Shown one piece after another: positions 45,077 to 53,599 of a DNA stretch of 64,000 nt (the first letter of the stretch is position 1; each line of letters begins with the position of its first letter). The translations under genes and the position numbers were made by a program. Below the pieces are notes generated by a model. It made no database searches, was not told the DNA's origin, and was given only the letters and a program-made list of their open reading frames with translations. The stretch is from Deinococcus yavapaiensis KR-236 (GTDB lineage Bacteria; Deinococcota; Deinococci; Deinococcales; Deinococcaceae). The stretch is from contig NZ_QJSX01000006.1 of the NCBI RefSeq assembly GCF_003217515.1, forward strand, positions 185,989-249,988, written 5' to 3'.

Positions 45077-45096
45077 GCTAGGAACTCGCTCAGCCC
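45070..45096 (+). terminator. Hairpin overlapping the stop codon of the acyl-CoA ligase gene
   Basis: Nine-bp stem GGGCTGAGC/GCTCAGCCC (45070-45078 with 45088-45096), 9-nt loop. No strong T-run. Confidence 0.5.
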
Positions 45097-45170
45097 ACGA
45101 CCGCCCACGCCTTGTAAACTCTTCTTCCGGCTCGGGCCCGCCTTGCCCGATTGCCAAAAGGAGCGCGCGC

Positions 45171-45887
45171 ATGTCACGCAACTTCACGTCGAAAAACCTC
45201 CAGTACTTCGACTTCATCATGGGCGCGTTCGCCGTGACGCTCGTCATCTCGAACGTCGCGTCCACGAAAGTCGCCACTTTGAACCTCGGGGCTCTCAAGC
45301 CGGTGTTCGACGGGGGCACGTTCCTCTTTCCCCTCACGTACATCTTCGGCGACGTCCTCACCGAGGTGTACGGCTTCAAGCGCGCGCGGCGCGTGATCTG
45401 GTTCGGCCTCGCCATGAACTTGCTGGCGAGTCTCACCTTCGCCCTCGTCGGCTGGCTTCCCACCGACCCGAGCAGCCCCACGAAAGGCGCGTTCGAGACC
45501 GTCCTCGGCTTCGTGCCGCAGATCGTCCTCGCGAGCACCCTCGCGTTCTTCGTCGGCGAGTTCCTGAATTCCACGGTGCTCGCCAAACTCAAGGTCGCCA
45601 CGAACGGCAAGTGGCTGTGGACGCGCACGATCGGCTCGACGTTGATCGGACAGGCCGCGGATACGCTCACCTTCACCCTCATCGCGTTCGGAATCGGTGC
45701 GAACGCCCTCCCGGCGAGCGTCTTGTGGAGCATCATCGCGTTCAACTACGCGTACAAAGTCGGACTGGAAATTCTCCTGACGCCCTTGACGTACCTCGTC
45801 GTGAATTTCTTGAAGCGCGCCGAGCAAGAAGATCACTTCGATCGCGGCACGAAGTTCAATCCGTTCGGCTTGAGCGTGGAACGCTAG
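45171..45887 (+). CDS. Queuosine precursor transporter (YhhQ family)
   Basis: 238 residues from ATG 45171, with AAAAGGAG 7 nt upstream. Conserved features: LVISNVASTKV, FLFPLTYIFGDVLTEVYGFKRARRVIW and ILLTPLTYLVVNFLKRAE, with six or so hydrophobic segments. This family imports 7-deazaguanine precursors (preQ0/preQ1) for queuosine in tRNA. No preQ1 riboswitch was found in the 94-nt leader. It is followed by a small membrane-protein gene with its own Shine-Dalgarno sequence. Confidence 0.92.
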   Translation: MSRNFTSKNLQYFDFIMGAFAVTLVISNVASTKVATLNLGALKPVFDGGTFLFPLTYIFGDVLTEVYGFKRARRVIWFGLAMNLLASLTFALVGWLPTDPSSPTKGAFETVLGFVPQIVLASTLAFFVGEFLNSTVLAKLKVATNGKWLWTRTIGSTLIGQAADTLTFTLIAFGIGANALPASVLWSIIAFNYAYKVGLEILLTPLTYLVVNFLKRAEQEDHFDRGTKFNPFGLSVER

Positions 45888-45896
45888 GAGGACGTC

Positions 45897-46103
45897 GTGC
45901 GCTCCACCTTCCCGATTCTGCTTCGCGACTTCCTGCTCGCGTTCGTGGCGCTGTTCCTCGTGTTCACGCTGCTGAGGTACTTCGGCTGGCTGAACTTCAC
46001 CGGAACGCGCGGCGATCTGATCGCGTCCATGCGCGCCGAGATCTTGCCGTCCTTGCTGTGGGGGCTCGCGTACGCCGCGTTGCGAGTCATGCGCAAACGT
46101 TGA
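45897..46103 (+). CDS. Small hypothetical membrane protein
   Basis: 68 residues from GTG 45897, 4 nt after AGGAGGA and 9 nt after the transporter stop. Two hydrophobic segments (FLLAFVALFLVFTLLRYFGWLNF and a second near LLWGLAYAALRV). No family recognised. The very good ribosome-binding site and tight spacing argue that it is real and co-transcribed. Confidence 0.65.
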   Translation: MRSTFPILLRDFLLAFVALFLVFTLLRYFGWLNFTGTRGDLIASMRAEILPSLLWGLAYAALRVMRKR

Positions 46104-46150
46104 CGAGACGACGCGGGCGAAGAGGGACAGGTGCCCGCCGCGGGGCGTGC

Positions 46151-46163
46151 TAGCTTACACTTC
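46151..46163 (+). promoter_or_regulatory. -10-like element for leaderless lipoprotein gene
   Basis: TAGCTT (46151-46156), 7 nt, then GTG 46164; no ribosome-binding site. Confidence 0.5.
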
Positions 46164-46673
46164 GTGAACCTCAAGCGATTCGTGACCGGCCTCGCCTTGA
46201 CATTGCCGCTCGTGCTCAGTGCGTGCGGCAGTCGCGATATCCAAGGCGTGAAAACCTTCGACTTCAAGAGCGGTGAGCACAAAGCCGGCCCTATCAGCTA
46301 TCCCGAGACGCCGCCGGCGGGCGGTCCGCACAACCCGACTTGGCAAAACTGCGGCGTGTACGACCGTCCCATTTACGACTTTCTCGCCGTGCACGCCTTG
46401 GAGCACGGCGCCGTGTGGATCGCGTACCGCCCCGATCTCGCGAGCGAGGACGTGGACCGCCTGCGCACGCTCGTGGACGGACGCCTCAAGACCCTTCTCG
46501 CGCCTTACCCCGGCTTGAAGTCGCCGGTCGTGATCACCGCGTGGAACAACCAACTCGCCGTCGACTCCGCGTCCGACGAGCGCCTCAAGGCATTTCTCGA
46601 CAAGTACGAGGACGGCCCTCAAACGCCCGAGCGCGGCGCGGCCTGCACGAACGGTTCGTCCGAGACGCGCTGA
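46164..46673 (+). CDS. Lipoprotein, DUF3105-like
   Basis: 169 residues from GTG 46164. A lipobox (LPLVLSACG) ends the signal peptide. The body has GPISYPETPPAGGPHNPTWQNCGVYD, HALEHGAVWIAYRP and VVITAWNNQ, which match DUF3105 proteins (PPTSGPHxxxWxxCGVY and HxxEHGAV). Function unknown; the conserved His and Cys hint at a metal or redox site. The Sir2 gene starts 1 nt after its stop. Confidence 0.82.
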   Translation: MNLKRFVTGLALTLPLVLSACGSRDIQGVKTFDFKSGEHKAGPISYPETPPAGGPHNPTWQNCGVYDRPIYDFLAVHALEHGAVWIAYRPDLASEDVDRLRTLVDGRLKTLLAPYPGLKSPVVITAWNNQLAVDSASDERLKAFLDKYEDGPQTPERGAACTNGSSETR

Positions 46674-46674
46674 C

Positions 46675-47442
46675 GTGAGCGACTTCGCCAGTCGCTCTTT
46701 CGATCTCGCCGCCGCCCGCGAAGCTCTGCGCTCTGCCCGCCGCGTCGCCGTCCTCACCGGGGCGGGCGTGAGCGCCGAAAGTGGCATCCCTACCTTTCGC
46801 GACGCCCAGACGGGCCTTTGGGCCCGCTTTCGCCCTGACGATCTCGCGTCACCGAGCGCGTATGCCCGCGATCCGCTGTTCGTGTGGTCGTGGTACAAGG
46901 AACGCTACGAGGTTTGCGCGAAGGCCTCGCCGAACGAAGGGCACGTTCGCTTGGCCGAGATGGAGCGTGACAACGCGGGCGGCGTCACCGTCGTCACGCA
47001 GAACGTGGACGGTCTGCATGTGCGAGCGGGCAGCAGGAACGTCGTGGAAGTGCACGGCAACCTCACCACGAGCCGCTGCGAACGCTGCGGCAACGTCGAC
47101 CCCCTGCCGCCTCCGGACGCCTTCGACCTTCCACCGCACTGCTCGAAGTGCGGTTCGCGCGCCCGCCCGAACGTCGTGTGGTTCGGCGAGACGCTGCCCG
47201 AACTCGCTTTGGAGCGCGCCTACCTCGCCTTCGAGGAAGCGAGCGTCGCCCTCGTGATCGGCACCAGCAGCGTCGTGTATCCCGCCGCCGCCCTGCCCGA
47301 AGTCACGCTGCACCGCGGCGGCGTCCTCATCGAAATCAATCCCGAAGAGACGCCCCTGAGCCGCAAAGCGCACCTCAGCCTTCGAGCGACGGCGTCGGAA
47401 GGCTTGCGGGCCTTGACCGCCGAACCTCGCACGAACGGGTGA
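46675..47442 (+). CDS. NAD-dependent protein deacylase, Sir2 family
   Basis: 255 residues from GTG 46675. NAD site: LTGAGVSAESGIPTFRDAQTG and TQNVDGLH with the catalytic His in VVEVHGN. Zinc is held by CERC and CSKC. The stretch WYKERYE contains YxxR, which in CobB and SIRT5 favours acidic acyl groups such as succinyl. It may therefore remove acetyl or succinyl from lysines. Candidate substrate in this window: the Lys605 site of acs. Confidence 0.94.
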   Translation: MSDFASRSFDLAAAREALRSARRVAVLTGAGVSAESGIPTFRDAQTGLWARFRPDDLASPSAYARDPLFVWSWYKERYEVCAKASPNEGHVRLAEMERDNAGGVTVVTQNVDGLHVRAGSRNVVEVHGNLTTSRCERCGNVDPLPPPDAFDLPPHCSKCGSRARPNVVWFGETLPELALERAYLAFEEASVALVIGTSSVVYPAAALPEVTLHRGGVLIEINPEETPLSRKAHLSLRATASEGLRALTAEPRTNG

Positions 47443-47463
47443 CGCGCTCCGCGCTTCCCGACG

Positions 47464-47928
47464 TCAACCCAACTCGTGGTACTGCCCGCGGAAGTACAGC
47501 AGCGGATCGTCGTCCGTGTAACGGCTGTACTCGATCTCGCCGAAGAACAAGACGTGGTCGCCTCCTTCGACTTCCCGTTCCTTGCGGCAGACGAGCTGCG
47601 CGATCGCGCCGCCGATGAGGGGGAGACCTTCGAAATCCACCCACGGGACTTCGAGGTCGCCGCCGCGCCGAGCGAAGTGATTGCTGAGTTCACGTTGAGC
47701 GGCCGAGAGGATGCTCACGCCGAATCGGTTCGTGTCCTTCAGAGCTTGCAGCATCGCCGCCTTGTGGTCGACGCTCACGAGGATGAGGGGCGGCTCCAAG
47801 GACACGCTGAGAAATGCGCTGGCGGTCATGCCGCGCCGCTCTCCCTCGGAAGACGTCGCGGTGATGATCGTGACACCGCTCGCCCAGCGGCCCAGCGTCT
47901 GACGAAACTCGTGAGGAGGAATCGACAT
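47464..47928 (-). CDS. Flavin reductase family protein
   Basis: 154 residues from ATG 47928. FMN-binding split-barrel features: RQTLGRWASGVTIITA, GMTASAFLSVSLEPPLILVSVD and a GDHVLFFGEIEYSRY segment. Such proteins supply reduced flavin to monooxygenases or reduce other acceptors. It is the terminal gene of a two-gene minus-strand group with no obvious partner. TACACT (plus 47935-47940) is 6 nt before the start on the minus strand. Confidence 0.9.
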   Translation of the reverse strand: MSIPPHEFRQTLGRWASGVTIITATSSEGERRGMTASAFLSVSLEPPLILVSVDHKAAMLQALKDTNRFGVSILSAAQRELSNHFARRGGDLEVPWVDFEGLPLIGGAIAQLVCRKEREVEGGDHVLFFGEIEYSRYTDDDPLLYFRGQYHELG

Positions 47929-47940
47929 GAAGGGAGTGTA
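47929..47940 (-). promoter_or_regulatory. -10-like element for leaderless flavin reductase gene
   Basis: On the minus strand TACACT precedes the ATG by 6 nt; it lies in the 25-nt gap after the DUF2270 gene. Confidence 0.45.
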
Positions 47941-47953
47941 GCAAGTCGGGTCG

Positions 47954-48613
47954 TCAATCCTGTTCCAGCGGGTACTCTCTCGTGGCGCGCACTGCCAAGC
48001 GGATCAGGAAGACGTAGAAGACCGCGACCGCCCCGACGACGATGAAGCCCGGCAAGTTCCCGATCGACGCGAGCTCCAGAAAGCCGAGGAAGGACGGGCG
48101 GGCTCCCGGATCTCGAGACAAGTCGAGCTTGGCGATCCAGGCGATCAGGACGGCGGCGTACACCCACAGGTAGTTGCGCCTCAGCCGCCAGCCGAGCGCG
48201 TCGATGCGGGGAATGGGACTGCGCGGCTTGGACAACTCGCCGAGCAGCAGTTGATGCCAAGACGCGTCCACCTTGTCGCCCAGCATGGCCGGGTAGAAGA
48301 AGCGCTCCATGATCCTCACGCGGTGGTGACTGATTTCGAAGGTGCGGAAGCGGCGCGCTTCGAGGTGCAAGAAAAAGTAGTTCATGAACATCGCGAACAA
48401 AAAGATCGCGTGACTGTTCTCGCGTGATCCGAGCGCGAAGGACGTCAAGCCCGCCGTCGTCACGATCGCCCAGTTCGTCGTCGTGTCGAGTCGGCTGCGG
48501 TACGCGGTCATCTTCCCGACCTCGGCGCGGTACAGATGGATGAGACTGTTCGCGGCGTTCGTCGAGTAGCTCGTGTCCGTCAAGGTGGGCGGCGTGGGTC
48601 GAGTCCCGGTCAT
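47954..48613 (-). CDS. DUF2270 family membrane protein
   Basis: 219 residues from ATG 48613; ATG 48637 upstream is possible but lacks conserved sequence. About four hydrophobic segments and the conserved NSLIHLYRAEVGKMTAYRSRLDTTTNWAI and HLEARRFRTFEISHHRVRIMERFFYPAML. No function is known for DUF2270. Divergent from mutY across a palindrome. Confidence 0.88.
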   Translation of the reverse strand: MTGTRPTPPTLTDTSYSTNAANSLIHLYRAEVGKMTAYRSRLDTTTNWAIVTTAGLTSFALGSRENSHAIFLFAMFMNYFFLHLEARRFRTFEISHHRVRIMERFFYPAMLGDKVDASWHQLLLGELSKPRSPIPRIDALGWRLRRNYLWVYAAVLIAWIAKLDLSRDPGARPSFLGFLELASIGNLPGFIVVGAVAVFYVFLIRLAVRATREYPLEQD

Positions 48614-48657
48614 GAGAAAGGAGCGATCGAACGGCACAGTTCGCCCGCTCCTTTCTC
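48614..48657. promoter_or_regulatory. Long interrupted palindrome between DUF2270 and mutY
   Basis: GAGAAAGGAGCG (48614-48625) pairs with CGCTCCTTTCTC (48646-48657) and an inner CGAAC (48628-48632) pairs with GTTCG (48639-48643), around a 6-nt loop. Between divergent genes it can hardly be a normal terminator. Confidence 0.5.
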
Positions 48658-48659
48658 AC

Positions 48660-48672
48660 TATACTTCCGCCC
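48660..48672 (+). promoter_or_regulatory. -10 element for leaderless mutY
   Basis: TATACT (48660-48665) is 7 nt before GTG 48673; no ribosome-binding site. Confidence 0.55.
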
Positions 48673-49680
48673 GTGTCCGCGGAGCTTCAGCGTGTCTTGC
48701 TGTCCTGGTTCGACGTCCACGAGCGCGATTTGCCTTGGCGGCAAGGCGCGGCGGGCTGCCGCGATCCGTACCGCGTGTGGGTATCGGAGGTGCTGCTGCA
48801 GCAGACTCAGGTCGTGCGCGGCAAAGTGTACTTCGAGCGTTTCCTCAACGCCTTCCCGACGGTGAGCGACCTCGCCGCCGCGCCGCAAGACGCCGTGTTG
48901 AAGGCGTGGGAAGGCTGCGGGTACTACGCGCGGGCGCGTCATCTGCACGCCGCCGCGAAGGTGATCGCCGAGCGAGGCTTTCCGTCGACGTACGAAGGCT
49001 GGCGTGCGCTCCCGGGCGTCGGGCCGTACACCGCCGCCGCCGTGTCCAGCATCGCCTTCGGCGAGGCGCGGGCGGTCGTGGACGGCAACGTGCGCCGCGT
49101 TCTCGCACGATTGTTCGGCGAGCGAGAACCGACGGACGCGTGGGTGCAGTCGAAGGCGGACGAGGTGCTCGCTTCGCAAACGCCGGGACGCTGGAACGAG
49201 GCGGTGATGGACCTCGGCGCGACCGTATGCGTGCCCGGCGTGCCGAAATGCCCGACGTGTCCGTTGACGACGTTGTGCGCGGCCTTCGAAACGGGAGAGC
49301 CGCAAGTCTATCCCGCGCCCAAGAAGCGCTCGGTCGTGAAGGAGGCGACGTTCGTGGCGCTCGTCGTCGGCACGGCGCGGCAGGCGTATCTCGAAACGCG
49401 CGCTGGCACCCTTCTCGGCGGCTTGTCGGGCCTCCCCGCGCGCGAAGTGACGACGGACGAGGCAAGTGCCCTGAACGCGCTGTTGACCGACCTCGGAGCC
49501 CGCGAAGCGCGCTTGCTCGGCACGGTGACGCACGCCATGACGCACCGTCGCCTCACTTGGCGTGTGTACGCGGCGCAGGCGTCCTTGCCGCTCTCGAACG
49601 TGAGTGACGCGCCGCTGTCCAACCTCGACCGCAAGGCGCTCGCGCTGCTCGATCACGCGCAAGTACCACTCTTTCCTTAA
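48673..49680 (+). CDS. mutY: A/G-specific adenine glycosylase
   Basis: 335 residues from GTG 48673. Catalytic Glu39 in WVSEVLLQQTQV, Asp137 in AVVDGNVRRVLARLF, the helix-hairpin-helix ALPGVGPYTAAAVSSIAFG, and the [4Fe-4S] cysteines Cys186, Cys193, Cys196 and Cys202 (C-x6-C-x2-C-x5-C). The C-terminal 110 residues form the NUDIX-like domain that recognises 8-oxoG. It removes adenine opposite 8-oxoG, an antimutator role relevant to an oxidation-resistant genus. Confidence 0.95.
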   Translation: MSAELQRVLLSWFDVHERDLPWRQGAAGCRDPYRVWVSEVLLQQTQVVRGKVYFERFLNAFPTVSDLAAAPQDAVLKAWEGCGYYARARHLHAAAKVIAERGFPSTYEGWRALPGVGPYTAAAVSSIAFGEARAVVDGNVRRVLARLFGEREPTDAWVQSKADEVLASQTPGRWNEAVMDLGATVCVPGVPKCPTCPLTTLCAAFETGEPQVYPAPKKRSVVKEATFVALVVGTARQAYLETRAGTLLGGLSGLPAREVTTDEASALNALLTDLGAREARLLGTVTHAMTHRRLTWRVYAAQASLPLSNVSDAPLSNLDRKALALLDHAQVPLFP

Positions 49681-49715
49681 CGTTCACATCCGCCGCTCGG
49701 GATACGATGCTTGCC

Positions 49716-50573
<858 letters not shown>

Positions 50574-50614
50574 AATTCCAGGAGCGCTTTAGACGCGCTT
50601 CAGGGCTCGTCCCG

Positions 50615-50627
50615 TAGAGTGAACGGT
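50615..50627 (+). promoter_or_regulatory. -10-like element for leaderless HRDC fusion gene
   Basis: TAGAGT (50615-50620), 7 nt, ATG 50628. No Shine-Dalgarno sequence. Confidence 0.5.
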
Positions 50628-51950
50628 ATGACCTACGCCCTCGAAACTCGCCTCGCCCTCGCGACGACCGCGCTCGACACGTCCCGACTGCCCGATCTTC
50701 TCGCCGAACTTGAAGGAGCGGACTGGGCGCTCGTCTTTTCAGGCGAGGCGGAATTGTGGCGCGCCCTCGCTGAAATCGTCGGCAACGCTGTCGTGCGCGC
50801 CGATGCTCGCTTGCCGCTCGACGAAACCGCCCTCAAAGCCGCCGACTTCACCACCGCGACGCTCGACGCGGATTGGAAGGGCAGCCTCGTGTGGCTCCCG
50901 GAGACCGACGAGCGTGCCATGAAGCGCGCTCGTCGAGCGGAAGCTCGCGTCGTCGTGGACGCCACGTTCTGCCCGGGTGGCGGCGCCCTCGCTTCCGGCG
51001 CGACGTTCGTCGCCTTGCGCGACGCGGGCGCCCTCACGGGGCACGGCGACGTGGCGTTCGCCGCGCTGCTCGGCAAAGGCGAGCGGCCCGTGGTGCGCGC
51101 TCGCTCGATCGAGCCCCTCGCGGCGGCGCTCGTTTTGCGCGACCTGCCGACCTTGAGCGCTCGCCTCGCTCGCCAGACGCGAGGGGCGCATACCTTGGCC
51201 GAGCGCCTCGGGGAGCGCGCCACCGAAGTGTCGGGCGGAACGCTCCTCGTGTCTGACGACTTGGCCGATACGACGCTGTTTTCCGAAGCCGCCGCGATCG
51301 GAGGTGTACGCGCCGCGCGCCGCGCGGTCGCCGGTGGCACGCTCCTTTCCGTGGGCCTCGAAGCAGTGGAGGACTTGTGGCGCGACGTGACGGGCGATCC
51401 TGTCAACGAAAGCGTGAAGATCGTCGACGAACCGGCGACGCTCGAACTTCCCGAACGGACGGACGAGCTCGACGAGAACACGCCGGAAGCGAACTCGGCG
51501 AACGCGCCCGTGAGCGTCGAGATCACGGACGAGGAAACCGACGAAACGGAATCCGTGGGCCCCGACGAACCTTTCGACGCGCCCGTCGCCGAGACGAACG
51601 ACGAACTTGCCGAGGAGCAAGTCGAGCCGATCTTCCCGGAACCGGTCGACGCGCCCCTGCTGCCCGACTTGCCGGAAGTGCCGACCGCGCGTGGCGAGAC
51701 CACCGATCCTGCCGAGGACCTCGCGCCCGATCAGCGCGCGGCTTACGAGCGCTTGCGCGAGTGGCGCAACGCCGAGGCGCGCCGTCAGGAAGTCTCGCGC
51801 TTCATCGTCGCGTCGAACGCCACGCTCGCCGAGATCGCGCGAACCTTGCCGCAGACCGAGGCGGAACTGCGCGCCGTGCGCGGCATGGGTCCCGAGCGTG
51901 TTCGCAAGTACGCCGAGCCGATTCTCAACATGCTGCGCGGCATGCGCTGA
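50628..51950 (+). CDS. Degenerate PLP-fold domain fused to HRDC domain
   Basis: 440 residues from ATG 50628. Residues about 30-255 align with Cys/Met-metabolism PLP enzymes (MetB/MetC fold): VVVDATF (Asp111, equivalent of the pyridine-nitrogen Asp), GATFVALRDAGALTGHGDV and the terminal SVGLEAVEDLWRDV. The Schiff-base lysine of the SxTKYxxGHxD motif is replaced by Gly134. An acidic linker (about 260-360) precedes a C-terminal HRDC domain (LREWRNAEARRQEVSRFIV, LRAVRGMGPERVRKYAEPIL). HRDC binds nucleic acid in RecQ and RNase D. A scaffold or nucleic-acid regulator is inferred. It precedes trmH. Confidence 0.75.
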   Translation: MTYALETRLALATTALDTSRLPDLLAELEGADWALVFSGEAELWRALAEIVGNAVVRADARLPLDETALKAADFTTATLDADWKGSLVWLPETDERAMKRARRAEARVVVDATFCPGGGALASGATFVALRDAGALTGHGDVAFAALLGKGERPVVRARSIEPLAAALVLRDLPTLSARLARQTRGAHTLAERLGERATEVSGGTLLVSDDLADTTLFSEAAAIGGVRAARRAVAGGTLLSVGLEAVEDLWRDVTGDPVNESVKIVDEPATLELPERTDELDENTPEANSANAPVSVEITDEETDETESVGPDEPFDAPVAETNDELAEEQVEPIFPEPVDAPLLPDLPEVPTARGETTDPAEDLAPDQRAAYERLREWRNAEARRQEVSRFIVASNATLAEIARTLPQTEAELRAVRGMGPERVRKYAEPILNMLRGMR

Positions 51951-51980
51951 GCGGGCACGATGCGCTAGAACGGGGCCATC

Positions 51981-52631
51981 ATGACGCCGGAACGATTTCG
52001 CAAGCTCAAGAACGTCCTCTCGAAGCGCCAACCGACGTTGACGGTGCTTTTGGAGGAAGTGCACAAGCCTCACAACTTCAGCGCGATTCTGCGTTCGTGC
52101 GACGCGGTCGGCGTGGGCACGGCGCACGCGGTTGTTCCGCGCGGCGGCCTTCCCACGTACAACGCGACGTCGGGCAGCGCCGAGAAGTGGGTTCGCGTCG
52201 AGCAGCACGCGAGCGTTCTCGAGGCGGTCGAAGGCTTGCAAGCTCGCGGCTTCCAAGTGCTCGCCACGCACCTCAGCGAGCGCGCCGTGGATTACCGAAC
52301 GCTCGACTATACACGGCCGACGTGCGTCTTGCTCGGCGCGGAGAAGTGGGGCGTGTCGGCAGCGGCGGCGAGCGGCGCGGACCACAACGTCGTCATTCCG
52401 ATGCTTGGAATGGTGCAAAGCCTCAACGTCTCCGTGGCGGCGGCGACCATCTTGTTCGAGGCGCAGCGGCAGCGTTTGGCGGCGGGCATGTACGACGCGC
52501 CGAGCATTCCGTTCGAGGAATTCGAGCGGACGTTGTTCGAATGGGCGTACCCCGAGCTCGCGCCGGTGTACCTTGAGCGCGGTGAGGCGTACCCGGCTCT
52601 TTCCGAGGACGGCGAGCTTCGCTCCGCCTAA
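51981..52631 (+). CDS. trmH: tRNA (guanosine(18)-2'-O)-methyltransferase
   Basis: 216 residues from ATG 51981. SPOUT motifs: HKPHNFSAILRSCDAVGV, TCVLLGAEKWGVS and IPMLGMVQSLNVSVAAATILFEAQRQR. The N-terminal ERFRKLKNVLSKRQPTLTVLLEEV is the TrmH extension. It methylates G18 in the D-loop of tRNAs. It follows the HRDC fusion by 30 nt and is probably in the same transcript. Confidence 0.93.
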   Translation: MTPERFRKLKNVLSKRQPTLTVLLEEVHKPHNFSAILRSCDAVGVGTAHAVVPRGGLPTYNATSGSAEKWVRVEQHASVLEAVEGLQARGFQVLATHLSERAVDYRTLDYTRPTCVLLGAEKWGVSAAAASGADHNVVIPMLGMVQSLNVSVAAATILFEAQRQRLAAGMYDAPSIPFEEFERTLFEWAYPELAPVYLERGEAYPALSEDGELRSA

Positions 52632-52723
52632 GTCGCCTCATAAACAAGTTCCTAAGGCGAACCTGAAACGAGGCGGCGCGGGTCACCTTGCGCTTGTCGC
52701 GTGTCGTTTAGACTAAACCACTC

Positions 52724-53509
52724 ATGTTTGGTCTGGAACTTCCCCCGCTCACGCCCGAGATCTTCGCGATTCTCGGCACCCTCGTCCTGCTCGAAGGCTT
52801 GCTCTCGGCGGACAACGCCCTCGTTCTTGCCGTGATGGTTCGCCCGTTGCCGAAGGATCTTCAAACGAAAGCGCTCGCCTACGGCATCGGCGGCGCGGTC
52901 GTGCTGCGCATCCTCGGCGTGCTTCTGGCAAGCTACGTGCTGCAGTATTGGTGGCTGCGCGCGTTCGGCGCCTTGTACCTCGCGTACCTCACCATCGGCC
53001 ACTTCGTGAAGAGACCCGAGGAGAACCAAGAGGAGGGCGCCGCCAAGGCGCGCGGCTTCTGGATGACCGTGGTGCTTCTCAACCTCACGGACCTCGCGTT
53101 CAGCGTCGACTCGATTCTTGCGGGCGTCGCCCTCGTGCCGGCCGCCTTGCCGCGCTCTCAGGCACTCACCATCGTGATCATCGGCGGCATCATCGGACTG
53201 ATTTTGATGCGCTTCGCCGCCACCATCTTCTTGAAGCTCCTCGCGAAGTACCCGGGACTCGACAACACGGCGTACGCGCTCGTCGGCTGGATCGCCGTTA
53301 AACTCGGAATCGAAACCGTCGAGGCGGCCTCGGAAACGTACGGCTGGGGCTGGCATCCGCATCTCCCGTCGTGGGTGTTCTGGATCGTCATGACGGCCAT
53401 TGCCGTCGCCGGGACGATCGTCGCGGTTCGCAAGCCGGCCTTGAGCGACGAGGAAGCCGAGAAGGTCGACGACCGCTTCGAGGAGTTGTTCGAAGGCAAG
53501 GCGAAGTAG
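52724..53509 (+). CDS. TerC family integral membrane protein
   Basis: 261 residues from ATG 52724. TerC features: LLEGLLSADNALVLAVMVRPLP, LLNLTDLAFSVDSILAGVAL with the paired acidic residues, and about seven transmembrane segments, ending in an acidic tail. TerC proteins protect exported metalloenzymes or export metals such as manganese; manganese handling is a marked feature of Deinococcus. A terminator follows. Confidence 0.9.
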   Translation: MFGLELPPLTPEIFAILGTLVLLEGLLSADNALVLAVMVRPLPKDLQTKALAYGIGGAVVLRILGVLLASYVLQYWWLRAFGALYLAYLTIGHFVKRPEENQEEGAAKARGFWMTVVLLNLTDLAFSVDSILAGVALVPAALPRSQALTIVIIGGIIGLILMRFAATIFLKLLAKYPGLDNTAYALVGWIAVKLGIETVEAASETYGWGWHPHLPSWVFWIVMTAIAVAGTIVAVRKPALSDEEAEKVDDRFEELFEGKAK

Positions 53510-53534
53510 CGAACCATGTAGAGTAGGGGCGATG

Positions 53535-53576
53535 AGGAGGAAGCGAGGTCGACGAACGAACTCGCTTCCTCCTTTC
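53535..53576 (+). terminator. Terminator after the TerC gene
   Basis: Perfect 13-bp stem (53535-53547 with 53561-53573), 13-nt loop, then TTTCAAATTTC. It also lies in the leader of the next gene. Confidence 0.7.
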
Positions 53577-53599
53577 AAATTTCGACTCGAGGTAAGCAC

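Noticed and set aside
45077..45170. preQ1 riboswitch before the queuosine precursor transporter
   Set aside because: The 94-nt leader has the ligase terminator hairpin and a plain ribosome-binding site; no preQ1-I or preQ1-II consensus was found.
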